Positions 26,666 through 34,574 of a DNA stretch of 64,000 nucleotides are shown piece by piece; within the stretch, counting starts at the first letter, position 1, and each line of letters opens with the position of its first letter. The notes beneath the pieces were generated by a model that saw nothing but the letters and a program-made list of their open reading frames with translations, had not been told where the DNA came from and did no database searches. The position numbers and the translations under genes are program-made. Source of the DNA: Novosphingobium subterraneum (lineage in GTDB: Bacteria; Pseudomonadota; Alphaproteobacteria; Sphingomonadales; Sphingomonadaceae). The stretch covers positions 48,211 to 112,210 of the forward strand of contig NZ_JRVC01000023.1 in NCBI RefSeq assembly GCF_000807925.1. The letters run 5' to 3'.

Positions 26666-27525
26666 CATGGTGCGATGCGGATGAGCGCGGTGGGCGCTTC
26701 CTTGGTACGCTCGTTTACCTTCCACTGCAGCGTCTTGCCGGAAGGGGAGGCGACGGGCCCTTCGTCGGTATTGTTGGCGAGAATTTCGCCGTCTGTGCTG
26801 AGCATCAGCACGCCGTCGAGCACAGGCATGCCATCGCCGCCGGCCTTTCCGCTCTTTTCATCGGCAGCCATAGCAGCCATGCCCATGATCGGAGAGCTTG
26901 CCGCACCGGAGGCAAACGCAGGGGCATCGATGCGCACGCTGCCATCGGCGCGACGGATGAAGGTGACGAAGGGCATGACCATCGGCAGCTTTTCGATCAT
27001 CGGGAAGCTGAAATCGTGGGTCAGCTTGCCGGTGATCGCGTATTCCACTTCGAACTTGCCGTCGCCCTTGTCGATGACTGACTTCCAGCCCTTCTGGCGG
27101 CGCAGGCGTTCGGCGAATTCCTGCGCTGCGCGCGGGTCTGAAGGATCGATGCCACCGAGCATGGCCTTGGCCATCTGCTCGTCGGATTTCTGCTTCTCAG
27201 CCGCGGCAGCCTTGCTGGCGGCGACCTCCTCTTCCCAGGCTTTCTTCTGCTCCGCGATCTCGCCGTCCGTGCAGGCCCGTTCCTCGACCTTCTCATCGTC
27301 GAAACAGCTCGAAGGTTCGAAAGGGGCGGTCTCGTTCTTGCGGTTGCGCTCTTCGGCAGCGAGCTTCGACAGGGCGAGGACATGGATTTCACCCTTGTAG
27401 GTGAAGCTGAAGCTGCCGTCCCTGCGCAGGTCGATGGCGGAAGTGAACTTGCCGGGGAGGAGCAGGCAGCCTGCCAGCAGGAGTGTAGCGAGCGTTGCCG
27501 CCGCCAAAGCCCAAGAACGCTGCAT
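26665..27525 (-). CDS. Putative lipoprotein, unknown function
   Basis: 286 residues. Signal peptide with a lipobox LLLAGC (Cys 20), so a predicted lipoprotein. Mature part starts with a beta-rich stretch (FTSAIDLRRDGSFSFTYKGEIHVL), an acidic/Ala coiled-coil segment (about 90-125, EEEVAASKAAAAEKQKSDEQMAKAM), and a globular C-terminal half with FEVEYAITGKLTHDFSFPM and SGKTLQWKVN. No enzyme motif; I do not recognise a named family. It shares a strand and short spacing (18 bases) with rlmB and ends at the HU terminator stem. Likely outer- or inner-membrane anchored periplasmic protein. Confidence 0.75.
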   Translation of the reverse strand: MQRSWALAAATLATLLLAGCLLLPGKFTSAIDLRRDGSFSFTYKGEIHVLALSKLAAEERNRKNETAPFEPSSCFDDEKVEERACTDGEIAEQKKAWEEEVAASKAAAAEKQKSDEQMAKAMLGGIDPSDPRAAQEFAERLRRQKGWKSVIDKGDGKFEVEYAITGKLTHDFSFPMIEKLPMVMPFVTFIRRADGSVRIDAPAFASGAASSPIMGMAAMAADEKSGKAGGDGMPVLDGVLMLSTDGEILANNTDEGPVASPSGKTLQWKVNERTKEAPTALIRIAP

Positions 27526-27543
27526 CTGCCCCTCCTGTCGCGC

Positions 27544-28359
27544 TTACCCCTCGCGCGTGGCCACCGCGTAGAGCGCGATCGCCGCAGCGTTCGATACGTT
27601 AAGGCTTTCAATCGCGGACGCAATCGGCAGGCGCGCGATCGCATCGCAGTGCTGGGCAACATTGTGGCGCAGCCCTTCGCCCTCGGCACCGAGGACCAGT
27701 GCAACCGGACCTGCGGGGACGGCGGAGGGGAACACCGCCTTGCCATCACCGTCGAGCCCGATGCGCCAGTAGCCTTCCTCGCTCATCCGCTCGAGCGCGC
27801 GCGACAGGTTCACCACTCGGACCCATGGCACGATTTCCAGCGCGCCGGAGGCAGATTTGGCGAGCGTGCCCGATTCGGGCGGGGCATGGCGGTCCTGCGT
27901 GACGAGCGCGGCGACATTGAACGCAGCGCAGGAGCGGAGAATCGCGCCGACGTTGTGCGGATCGGTTACCGAATCGAGCACGACAATCGTGCGGCCATCG
28001 GATTCGTCGAGAACATCGTCGAGAGCGACATCGTCGAGTGGGGCACAATCGAGCACGAGGCCCTGGTGGGGTGCATCCTTGGCAACAAGGCGCGCAAGGT
28101 CGGCGGCCTGAGCGTATTCCACCGGCAACGAGGCGGGCAGTTCGGCATCGTGATCGTCGAGCATGGCCTGGATTGCCTCGCGCGTGCCCCAAAGCTTCTT
28201 GGCGTCGCGGTTGGGATTGGTCAGCGCAGCCTCGATCGCGTGGCGGCCCCACAGGCGGATCGAGCCCGCGCTGCCCCGGCCCGAACCGCGTCCGCCCTTG
28301 TTGCGGCCGGCGCGGCCGCGCAGCGCACGGCCCTTCGGTTGATCGTCATTGCGGGGCAT
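27544..28359 (-). CDS. rlmB: 23S rRNA (guanosine-2'-O-)-methyltransferase RlmB-like (TrmH/SPOUT family)
   Basis: 271 residues. N-terminal ~100 residues are a basic extension followed by the substrate-binding domain (LWGRHAIEAALTNPNR). The SPOUT catalytic part has the three motifs NVGAILRSCAAFNVAALV, ALVLGAEGEGLR and IESLNVSNAAAIALYAV, which form the AdoMet-binding knot. RlmB methylates G2251 of 23S rRNA; other SPOUT enzymes share these motifs, so the exact target is by homology. The Arg/Gly-rich N-terminus (GRALRGRAGRNKGGRGSGRG) is typical for an RNA-binding extension. Start ATG 28359. Confidence 0.85.
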   Translation of the reverse strand: MPRNDDQPKGRALRGRAGRNKGGRGSGRGSAGSIRLWGRHAIEAALTNPNRDAKKLWGTREAIQAMLDDHDAELPASLPVEYAQAADLARLVAKDAPHQGLVLDCAPLDDVALDDVLDESDGRTIVVLDSVTDPHNVGAILRSCAAFNVAALVTQDRHAPPESGTLAKSASGALEIVPWVRVVNLSRALERMSEEGYWRIGLDGDGKAVFPSAVPAGPVALVLGAEGEGLRHNVAQHCDAIARLPIASAIESLNVSNAAAIALYAVATREG

Positions 28360-28534
28360 CAGGAGACCTTCTCTGCAAGCTTGTTGAAAAATTTCGTGTT
28401 GCGCATGCCAGCCTGCCCATTGACAGGCAAGTCCAGCTTCGCCAAAGGGGCCGCCACTCGGCCGGACGGTCTCTTCGGAGACTTCGAAAATCGGCTCTTC
28501 CTTCGGGAGGAACCGGCACCGGCAGCACTGGTGT

Positions 28535-28620
28535 GGACAGGTGGCCGAGTGGTTAAAGGCAGCAGACTGTAAATCTGCCCGCGCAAGCGTACGCTAGTTC
28601 GAATCTAGCCCTGTCCACCA
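28535..28620 (+). tRNA. tRNA-Tyr (anticodon GTA)
   Basis: 86 nt with encoded CCA. Acceptor GGACAGG/CCTGTCC, D-arm GTGGCCGAGTGGTTAAAGGC, anticodon stem-loop AGACTGTAAATCT, a long class II variable arm (CCGCGCAAGCGTACG), T-arm CTAGTTCGAATCTAG. Class II with GTA identifies tyrosine. Confidence 0.97.
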
Positions 28621-28712
28621 CCACTGCTTCTCGATTACGAGAGAATTCCCGGCTTTAATCGGCCAATTAATTCCTGTTGCATGGCGCGGGATGTTGCGCA
28701 ACGCTGCGCAGC

Positions 28713-29576
28713 ATGACGACGATCCGCATTCCCGCAGCTGGCGGTTTGGCCATCGTGGCCGACGAACTGGGCAACCCGGATGCGCCCACCGTGATCCTCG
28801 GGCACGGCGGTGGGCAGACGCGGCACAGCTGGGACCGCGCCGGGCATGAACTGGCCGAGGCCGGCTATCATGTCATCAACTACGATCTGCTGGGCCACGG
28901 TGAGAGCGACTGGGAGCCTGATGGCGATTATTCCTATGCCCGCCGTGCTGCTGACCTCACGGCCATCGCAGCGCGGGCGCGGGGACCATTCGCGTTCGTC
29001 GGTGCTTCCCTGGGGGGACTTTCGTCGATGGCGGCGGCAAGCCTTGGGACGATGCCGGCAGCGATGGTGCTGGTGGACGTGGTGGTGCGTCTGTCCGAAT
29101 CCGGGGTGGACCGCATCGTCGAGTTCATGTCGGCCAATCCGCGTGGTTTCGGTTCGCTTGAGGAAGCTGCAGATGCGATCTCGGCCTATTATCCGGACAG
29201 GAAACGCCCGGCGCGGCTCGATGGCTTGCGCAAGAACCTGCGCGAGGGTTCCGATGGGCGGTTCTACTGGCACTGGGACCCGAAGTTCCTGATCGGAGGG
29301 CGGCCTCACGGCGCACTCGAAGACCTGATCGAGAACGCGGGTTGGACCGCGACTGTGCCGACATTGCTGGTCCGCGGCATGAAGTCGGACATCGTTACCG
29401 ACGAAGGCGTGGCGCATCTCGCCGAACGGATTGCGCGGCTCGAGGTCGTCGACATTGGCGGCGCGGGACACATGGTTGCCGGCGATCGCAACGACCTTTT
29501 CAACGAGGCGGTCATCGGCTTTCTGGCGCGTGTGATGCCGCCTGTGACGGGCGAAGCGCTGCGCGAGCCGGGATGA
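28713..29576 (+). CDS. Alpha/beta hydrolase
   Basis: 287 residues beginning MTTIRIPAAGGLAIVADELG. Features of the alpha/beta hydrolase fold: oxyanion-hole stretch LGHGGGQTRHSW, the VINYDLLGHGESDW strand-turn, nucleophile elbow GASLGG (Ser), an Asp/Glu in the DIVTDEGVAHLAE part, and catalytic His in GAGHMVAGDRN. Likely an esterase, epoxide or C-C bond hydrolase; substrate unknown. ATG 28713 is supported by the conserved start; a longer frame from 28677 is less likely. Lies between tRNA-Tyr and psd, 30 bases before psd, so perhaps co-transcribed. Confidence 0.87.
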   Translation: MTTIRIPAAGGLAIVADELGNPDAPTVILGHGGGQTRHSWDRAGHELAEAGYHVINYDLLGHGESDWEPDGDYSYARRAADLTAIAARARGPFAFVGASLGGLSSMAAASLGTMPAAMVLVDVVVRLSESGVDRIVEFMSANPRGFGSLEEAADAISAYYPDRKRPARLDGLRKNLREGSDGRFYWHWDPKFLIGGRPHGALEDLIENAGWTATVPTLLVRGMKSDIVTDEGVAHLAERIARLEVVDIGGAGHMVAGDRNDLFNEAVIGFLARVMPPVTGEALREPG

Positions 29577-29606
29577 TTGCTTGTCCCGGCGCGAGGCAGC
29601 GCCTAG

Positions 29607-30365
29607 ATGGGAAGCATGTCCGGAGAAATTCTCGATAACCGTGGTCGCGGTTCCGCCGGTTGGTCATGGCCATCCATCCATCCCGAAGGGCGCAAGTTTG
29701 GCCTGATCGCTGCTGCGTTGAGCGCGGGCGCCGCCTTCATGGCGTGGGAGACCATCGCCTGGCCGCTCGCCTTTCTGACGCTGGGCGTGCTGGCCTTCTT
29801 CCGCGATCCCGTGCGCGTTACGCCGCGGGACGACAGGTTCGTCGTATCGCCCGCCGACGGTCTGATCACGCTGATCCAGAAGGTGCCGCCGCCGCGCGAA
29901 CTGTGCGCCGACGATGGTTCTGGCGTCCGCGGCATGAACCCCGAGCCGGTCACCCGCGTGTCGATCTTCATGTCGGTATTCGACGTGCACATCAACCGCA
30001 CCCCGATCGCCGGGACGATTCGCCGTGTCGTCTATATTCCCGGCAAGTTCGTGAACGCCGACCTCGACAAGGCGAGCGACGAGAACGAACGCCAGCACTT
30101 CCTCGTCGAACGTGGTGATGGCGTACAGATCGGCTTTACGCAGATCGCAGGGCTTGTAGCGCGCCGCATCGTGCCGTTCGTCAAGGGTGGAGACATCGTG
30201 GCGGTGGGGCAGCGCGTGGGACTTATCCGTTTCGGCAGCCGTGTTGACGTCTATCTGCCTGCCGGGACCGAGCCGAAGGTGCTCATGGGCCAGAAGTGCG
30301 TCGCCGGGGAGACGATCCTTGCCGAGATCGGTGAAGCTCCGATGATCGAAGGCATCGGCCAATGA
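29607..30365 (+). CDS. psd: Phosphatidylserine decarboxylase
   Basis: 252 residues, short proteobacterial type. Converts phosphatidylserine to phosphatidylethanolamine at the inner membrane. N-terminal membrane-interacting hydrophobic helix (about residues 35-60), then FFRDPVRVTPRDDRFVVSPADG, VTRVSIFMSVFDVHINRTPIAG, and the C-terminal autocleavage motif RFGSRVDVYLP. The Gly-Ser pair there yields beta and alpha chains, the Ser becoming the pyruvoyl group. ATG 29607 has GAGG ten bases upstream; ATG 29616 is an alternative. Overlaps the pssA start by 4 bases. Confidence 0.95.
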   Translation: MGSMSGEILDNRGRGSAGWSWPSIHPEGRKFGLIAAALSAGAAFMAWETIAWPLAFLTLGVLAFFRDPVRVTPRDDRFVVSPADGLITLIQKVPPPRELCADDGSGVRGMNPEPVTRVSIFMSVFDVHINRTPIAGTIRRVVYIPGKFVNADLDKASDENERQHFLVERGDGVQIGFTQIAGLVARRIVPFVKGGDIVAVGQRVGLIRFGSRVDVYLPAGTEPKVLMGQKCVAGETILAEIGEAPMIEGIGQ

Positions 30366-31204
30366 TCGACGAGGGCAGGGCGGCTCGCCTCCGTCGCGGG
30401 CGCCTGCCCGGGGGGCTTACGTTGCGGGCGATGGCCCCGAATGCGATTACCACTGCCGCGCTTTGCTCGGGCCTGACCGGGATACGGTTCGCGGTTACTG
30501 CAGCGTCCGGCACCGATCCCGTGCAGGTGGCCGAGGATTGGCGCAAGGCAGTTGCTGCCGTCATCATCGCAGGCCTGCTCGACGGCATCGATGGCCGCAT
30601 CGCCCGCCTGCTGAAGGCGCAGTCGCGCTTTGGAGCGGAACTCGACAGTCTGGCGGACAACGTCTCGTTCGGCGTAGCGCCTGCTCTCATCCTATTCCTA
30701 TGGTCTCTGCAGGAGGCGCCCCGCGTCGGCTGGTTTGCCGCACTTGCGGTAGCGATCGCTTGCGCGCTTCGGCTTGCCCGATTCAACGCTCGCATCGACA
30801 TGGAGGAACAACCCCACAAGTCGGCAGGTTTCCTGACAGGTGTACCTGCGCCGGTTGGGGCGGGGCTGGCGTTTCTGCCGCTCTACCTCTGGATTGCCAC
30901 GGACAACCCGGTGTTCCGCGAACCCTTGCTGGTCGGGCCGTGGCTCGTTCTGGTGGCGTTCCTGATGATTTCCAACATCGCTACGCTGAGCTGGTCGTCA
31001 CTCCGACCCCGTCGCAGCGTACGGCTGGAACTGATTGCACTGTTCGGTCTGGTGATTGCGGCGCTGCTAAGCGAGCCTTGGCTGACCCTGTCGGGGATCT
31101 GCATCGTCTATTTGCTGCTGATCCCCGTAGGCGTGGTGCGCTACGCGAGAGTCAGGCGGCAGCGCGCCGCGAGCGTGCGGAGCGAACCGCATCCTTCTGC
31201 TTGA
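30362..31204 (+). CDS. pssA: CDP-diacylglycerol-serine O-phosphatidyltransferase
   Basis: 280 residues with several membrane helices. The CDP-alcohol phosphatidyltransferase signature is complete: LLDGIDGRIARLLKAQSRFGAELDSLADNVSFG, with the four Asp in the D-x2-D-G-x2-A-R...G-x3-D-x3-D pattern. It makes phosphatidylserine from CDP-DAG and serine, the substrate of Psd, which is directly upstream and overlapping (ATGA). The C-terminal tail is basic (VRYARVRRQRAASVRSEP). Its last 53 bases overlap the 3' end of the 92-residue gene on the other strand. Confidence 0.95.
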   Translation: MIDEGRAARLRRGRLPGGLTLRAMAPNAITTAALCSGLTGIRFAVTAASGTDPVQVAEDWRKAVAAVIIAGLLDGIDGRIARLLKAQSRFGAELDSLADNVSFGVAPALILFLWSLQEAPRVGWFAALAVAIACALRLARFNARIDMEEQPHKSAGFLTGVPAPVGAGLAFLPLYLWIATDNPVFREPLLVGPWLVLVAFLMISNIATLSWSSLRPRRSVRLELIALFGLVIAALLSEPWLTLSGICIVYLLLIPVGVVRYARVRRQRAASVRSEPHPSA

Positions 31205-31430
31205 ACGGGCGGCGCGGCGTGCGACGGAGTTGAGGCGCGGCGAAAGCCCGGGGCGCCTCGGCTTCGTGGCTGGTGACATGGACCAGAAATTCGCGGTCAC
31301 GCTCAAGCGAGCGGTATTCTGCCAGAAGAGCAGTGATCTGCCCTTTTCGCCCCTGCATCGTCACGAAAACCGCGCCCACGGCGAAGGTGGCTGCAGCTGC
31401 GAAGACGAGTGTGCAAACAAGAGCGAGCAT
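31152..31430 (-). CDS. 92-residue single-TM, coiled-coil protein with SOS/cell-cycle type control region
   Basis: ATG 31430 has AGGGA nine bases upstream. Residues 2-24 (LALVCTLVFAAAATFAVGAVFVT) form one membrane helix, followed by a charged coiled-coil-prone segment (QGRKGQITALLAEYRSLERDREFLV, about 26-50) and an Arg/Lys/Ala tail. This topology, a short cytoplasmic start, one helix and a short coiled coil, is like FtsL/FtsB-type division proteins and like SOS-induced division inhibitors (SidA, DidA), although there is no sequence family I recognise. The upstream region (31431-31600) holds a LexA box inside a promoter, two DnaA boxes and three GANTC methylation sites within 73 bp. It converges with pssA. 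Expression and function are inferred. Confidence 0.6.
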   Translation of the reverse strand: MLALVCTLVFAAAATFAVGAVFVTMQGRKGQITALLAEYRSLERDREFLVHVTSHEAEAPRAFAAPQLRRTPRRPFKQKDAVRSARSRRAAA

Positions 31431-31469
31431 TGGACCATTCCCTGCGTTCTGCCAGATCCACCTGGTTAA

Positions 31470-31542
31470 GAATCCATTTACGATTCACCTGTGGATAACC
31501 TGTGGATTGAGCTATCGTTCCTGACTGTCCGATGACTGATTC
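31470..31542. promoter_or_regulatory. Cluster of GANTC (CcrM-type) methylation sites
   Basis: GAATC at 31470-31474, GATTC at 31482-31486 and GATTC at 31538-31542; two more at 31714-31718 and 31767-31771. Five sites in about 300 bp is well above the one per ~256 bases expected by chance. In alphaproteobacteria CcrM-methylated GANTC sites often mark GcrA-controlled, cell-cycle-timed promoters. Confidence 0.45.
31490..31509 (-). promoter_or_regulatory. Two adjacent DnaA boxes
   Basis: Read on the minus strand, TTATCCACA (31498-31490) is a perfect DnaA box and CAATCCACA (31509-31501) is a one- to two-mismatch neighbour, 11 bases apart as tandem ATCCACAGGT units. They would lie in the 5' leader of the 92-residue gene, downstream of the LexA-type promoter. 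Confidence 0.55.
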
Positions 31543-31554
31543 GGATATGGAGCC

Positions 31555-31583
31555 AATGTTCCTGTTTTGTTCCGATCCGTCAA
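31555..31583 (-). promoter_or_regulatory. LexA box GTTC-N7-GTTC within a -35/-10 promoter
   Basis: GTTC (31558-31561), seven bases rich in T (CTGTTTT), GTTC (31569-31572): the exact direct-repeat LexA site of alphaproteobacteria. On the minus strand it is covered by TTGACG (31583-31578, -35), a 17-base spacer and AACATT (31560-31555, weak -10), so LexA would block this promoter. The only gene downstream on that strand is the 92-residue protein, leader about 110 nt. Confidence 0.55.
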
Positions 31584-31896
31584 GCTGGAACAGTCGTGCC
31601 AACAGCCAAATTGCTGCCAAACGACCCATGTCCTTGATTTGAAGCGGATGTTTATTGCAGCGTGATCGGATTAATCTCGATCAAGCACGGCGTTCGCCTA
31701 GGGACCAGCGCGCGATTCAATGCTGGATTTTCCCGCATTCCTCATCTATCGGCGGCGCGTTCGCATGAATCCGTTCGGCATGGTGCTGACGGAATATGGC
31801 GAACAATCCACACGGGATGCACTTTCACCGGTGCCGCCAGCGGGAGCTCCGCAGCGGTTCCAGCGTCCCGGAGGCACAACCGGAAAGGAATTACCC
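31584..31896. other. Gene-free leader upstream of rpsB
   Basis: About 310 bases without a convincing gene. It must hold the rpsB promoter and a long leader, possibly with an S2-binding structure as in other bacteria, but I see no unambiguous -35/-10 pair or motif. It contains two of the GANTC sites. AAAGGAATTACCC precedes ATG 31897. Confidence 0.5.
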
Positions 31897-32655
31897 ATGG
31901 CGGCACCAGTCGTCACGATGCATCAGCTTATCGAAGCCGGGGCCCACTTCGGCCACCAGACCCACCGCTGGAACCCGCGGATGAAGCCGTACATCTTCGG
32001 CGCCCGCAACGGCATCCACATCCTTGACCTGTCGCAGACCGTTCCCCTGTTTGCCCGTGCGCTCGAGTTCATCTCGGCGACGGTCCAGGCTGGCGGAAAG
32101 GTCCTGTTCGTTGGCACCAAGCGCCAGGCGCAGGAGCCAATCGCGCAGGCTGCGCGCGCTGCCGGTCAGCACTACGTCAACCACCGCTGGCTGGGCGGCA
32201 TGCTCACCAACTGGAAGACCATCTCGGGGTCGATCAAGCGCTTCAAGGCTCTTGAAGAGCAGCTCGCTGGCGATACTGCCGGTCTGACCAAGAAGGAAGT
32301 CCTTCAGCTGACCCGCGAGCGTGACAAGCTTGAGCTGTCCCTGGGCGGCATCCGCGACATGGGCGGCATTCCGGACGTGATGTTCGTGATCGACGCCAAC
32401 AAGGAAGAGCTGGCGATCAAGGAAGCGAACGTCCTCGGTATCCCGGTGGTCGCGATTCTCGATTCGAACGTCTCGCCCGATGGCATCGCATTCCCGGTTC
32501 CGGCAAACGACGACGCAAGCCGCGCCATTCGCCTTTACTGCGAAGCCGTTGCTGCTGCTGCCACCAAGGGTGGCCGTGACGCGGCGATCGCTTCGGGTGC
32601 CGACCTTGGCGCCATGGCCGAGCCGCTGGCAGAAGAAGCCACGGCTGAAGCCTGA
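31897..32655 (+). CDS. rpsB: 30S ribosomal protein S2
   Basis: 252 residues, starting MAAPVVTMHQLIEAGAHFGHQTHRWNPRMKPYIFG, the hallmark of S2. Other conserved parts: GTKRQAQEPI, NHRWLGGMLTNWKTI, GGIRDMGGIPDVMFVIDANKEELAIKEAN and GIPVVAILDSN. Assembles late into the 30S body and recruits S1. ATG 31897 with AAAGGA at -13 to -8 chosen; longer in-frame starts upstream are not supported. Cluster leader of rpsB-tsf-pyrH-frr, the canonical order. Confidence 0.97.
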   Translation: MAAPVVTMHQLIEAGAHFGHQTHRWNPRMKPYIFGARNGIHILDLSQTVPLFARALEFISATVQAGGKVLFVGTKRQAQEPIAQAARAAGQHYVNHRWLGGMLTNWKTISGSIKRFKALEEQLAGDTAGLTKKEVLQLTRERDKLELSLGGIRDMGGIPDVMFVIDANKEELAIKEANVLGIPVVAILDSNVSPDGIAFPVPANDDASRAIRLYCEAVAAAATKGGRDAAIASGADLGAMAEPLAEEATAEA

Positions 32656-32727
32656 TCCGGATTTTCGTGTGGCGGCCTTGCCTTGCAACGGCGGGCCGTC
32701 ACCGAACTGACCCGGGTACGATTTACG

Positions 32728-32748
32728 AGCCGCGGCAGTGCTGCGGCT
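32728..32748 (+). terminator. Hairpin between rpsB and tsf (possible attenuator)
   Basis: AGCCGC pairs with GCGGCT around a 9-base loop, followed by TCCTGTGTTTTC. The T-tract is poor, so it is more likely a partial terminator or mRNA-processing stem that sets the S2/EF-Ts ratio. Confidence 0.35.
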
Positions 32749-32779
32749 TCCTGTGTTTTCAAGATAAAGGATCAACGCA

Positions 32780-33706
32780 ATGGCTTACACCGCCGCTGAC
32801 GTGAAGAACCTGCGCGAGCGCACCGGCGCCGGCATGATGGACTGCAAGAAGGCTCTCGACGAGGCCGGCGGCGATTTTGAAGCCGCCGTTGACGCACTGC
32901 GCGCCAAGGGTCTGGCCGCTGCTGCCAAGAAGTCGAGCCGCACCGCTGCCGAAGGCCTCGTCGGCGTTGCCGTTTCGGGGACCAAGGGCGTTGCCGTCGA
33001 AGTGAACTCGGAAACCGACTTCGTCGCCAAGAACGACCAGTTCCAGGACTTTGTCCGCAAGGCCACCGAAGTTGCGTTGAACACCGGCGCTTCGGACGTC
33101 GAGACACTGAAGGCCGCAGCCTATCCGGACGGCGGTTCGGTTGCTGACAAGCTGACCAACAACGTCGCCACCATCGGCGAGAACCAGCAGCTGCGTCGCA
33201 TCAAGCATGTCGAAGTCTCGAACGGCGTCGTCGTGCCCTACATGCACAATGCGGCCGCCACCAACCTCGGCAAGATCGGCGTGCTCGTCGCGCTCGAATC
33301 GGACGCTGCTGCCGACAAGCTCGAGGCGCTCGGCAAGCAGATCGCGATGCACATCGCTGCTGCCTTCCCGCAGGCCCTCACCGCCGACCAGCTCGACGCC
33401 GAGCTGATCGCGCGCGAGCGCAAGATCGCGGCAGAGAAGGCTGCCGAGAGCGGCAAGCCGGCGGAAGTCCAGGCCAAGATGGTCGACGGTGCGGTCGCCA
33501 AGTACGCCAAGGAAAACGCACTGCTGTCGCAGATCTTCGTGATGGACAACAAGTCGACCATCCAGCAGGTCGTCGACGCCGCTGGCAAGGAAGCTGGCAC
33601 GAAGATCGTGCTGAAGGACTATGTCCGCTTCCAGCTCGGCGAAGGCATCGAGAAGGAAGAGACCGACTTCGCTGCCGAAGTGGCTGCTGCCGCCGGCATC
33701 AAGTAA
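32780..33706 (+). CDS. tsf: Translation elongation factor Ts
   Basis: 308 residues. MAYTAADVKNLRERTGAGMMDCKKALDEAGGDFEAAVDALRAKG is the EF-Ts N-terminal domain (TDF-type contact region follows: NSETDFVAKNDQF), then two subdomains with HIAAAFPQALTADQLDAELI and the C-terminal helix (VRFQLGEGIEKEETDF). It regenerates EF-Tu-GTP. Second gene of the cluster, 124 bases after rpsB, ended by a strong terminator. Confidence 0.97.
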   Translation: MAYTAADVKNLRERTGAGMMDCKKALDEAGGDFEAAVDALRAKGLAAAAKKSSRTAAEGLVGVAVSGTKGVAVEVNSETDFVAKNDQFQDFVRKATEVALNTGASDVETLKAAAYPDGGSVADKLTNNVATIGENQQLRRIKHVEVSNGVVVPYMHNAAATNLGKIGVLVALESDAAADKLEALGKQIAMHIAAAFPQALTADQLDAELIARERKIAAEKAAESGKPAEVQAKMVDGAVAKYAKENALLSQIFVMDNKSTIQQVVDAAGKEAGTKIVLKDYVRFQLGEGIEKEETDFAAEVAAAAGIK

Positions 33707-33720
33707 GTCTGCGTTGAACG

Positions 33721-33770
33721 ATCCCCGCATGGACGGGCCGGATATCTGGCCCGTCGGTGCGGGGATTGTT
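33721..33770 (+). terminator. Terminator after tsf
   Basis: Outer stem ATCCCCGCA (33721-33729)/TGCGGGGAT (33758-33766) and inner stem GACGGGCC (33732-33739)/GGCCCGTC (33748-33755), followed by TGTTA. A long two-part stem; likely separates rpsB-tsf from pyrH. Confidence 0.8.
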
Positions 33771-33848
33771 ATGCCTGCGCCCTTGGCAGGCCCCTTCACA
33801 GGGCTATAAGGGCGGCCACTTCCCTTTGGTTACGAGTGCATCCGATCC

Positions 33849-34571
33849 ATGAGTGTCCCCAGCTACAAGCGCATTCTTCTGAAGCTCTCGGGCGAAGTGC
33901 TGATGGGGGAACAGCAGTTCGGGATCGACACGGACTACGTCGCCCGCGTGGCGCAGGAAGTGAAGGACGCGCGCGACAGCGGCCTCGAGATATGCCTGGT
34001 CATCGGTGGCGGCAACATCTTCCGCGGCATGGCCGGAGCTGCCAAGGGCATGGATCGGGCGCAGGCCGACTACATGGGCATGCTGGCTACGGTGATGAAC
34101 GCGCTGGCGATGCAGTCGGCGCTGGAACAGCTTGGCGTCCCGACCCGCGTGCAATCAGCGATCGAGATGGACAAGGTGTGCGAGCCGGTGATCCGTCGTC
34201 GTGCCGAGCGTCACCTGGAAAAGGGCCGCATCGTGATTTTCGCAGCCGGCGTAGGCGCACCCTATTTCACCACTGACTCCGGCGCTGCGCTGCGCGCTGC
34301 CGAAATGAAGTGCGACGCCTTGCTCAAGGGGACCAGCGTGGACGGCGTCTATGATGCTGACCCGAAGAAGGATGCCACGGCAAAGCGTTATGAAACCGTG
34401 GATTATGACACGGTGCTGGCAGACAACCTGAAGGTCATGGACGCAAGCGCAGTGGCGCTGTGCCGTGACAACAACATTCCGATCGTCGTCTTTTCGATCC
34501 GCGAGCGCGGCAATCTTGCCCGCGTGCTTGCGGGCGAGGGGACGCAGACGATCGTCAAGCAAGGAGCCTGA
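33849..34571 (+). CDS. pyrH: Uridylate kinase
   Basis: 240 residues, the typical PyrH length. Amino-acid-kinase fold: YKRILLKLSGEVLMG, EICLVIGGGNIFRGMAGAAKGMDRAQADYMGMLATVMNALA, VIFAAGVGAPYFTTDSGAALRAAEM, LKGTSVDGVYDADPKKD. Phosphorylates UMP; hexameric and allosteric with GTP/UTP. Start ATG 33849. Three bases before frr, so co-transcribed. Confidence 0.97.
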   Translation: MSVPSYKRILLKLSGEVLMGEQQFGIDTDYVARVAQEVKDARDSGLEICLVIGGGNIFRGMAGAAKGMDRAQADYMGMLATVMNALAMQSALEQLGVPTRVQSAIEMDKVCEPVIRRRAERHLEKGRIVIFAAGVGAPYFTTDSGAALRAAEMKCDALLKGTSVDGVYDADPKKDATAKRYETVDYDTVLADNLKVMDASAVALCRDNNIPIVVFSIRERGNLARVLAGEGTQTIVKQGA

Positions 34572-34574
34572 GCC

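Noticed and set aside
31490..31509. Replication origin suggested by two DnaA boxes
   Set aside because: Only two boxes, no A+T-rich unwinding element or cluster, and neighbours are not origin-linked; treated as regulatory sites instead.
31303..31629. 108-codon frame on the minus strand overlapping the LexA-type promoter
   Set aside because: It runs through the promoter and DnaA boxes in a frame without coding character, and competes with the better-supported 92-residue gene.
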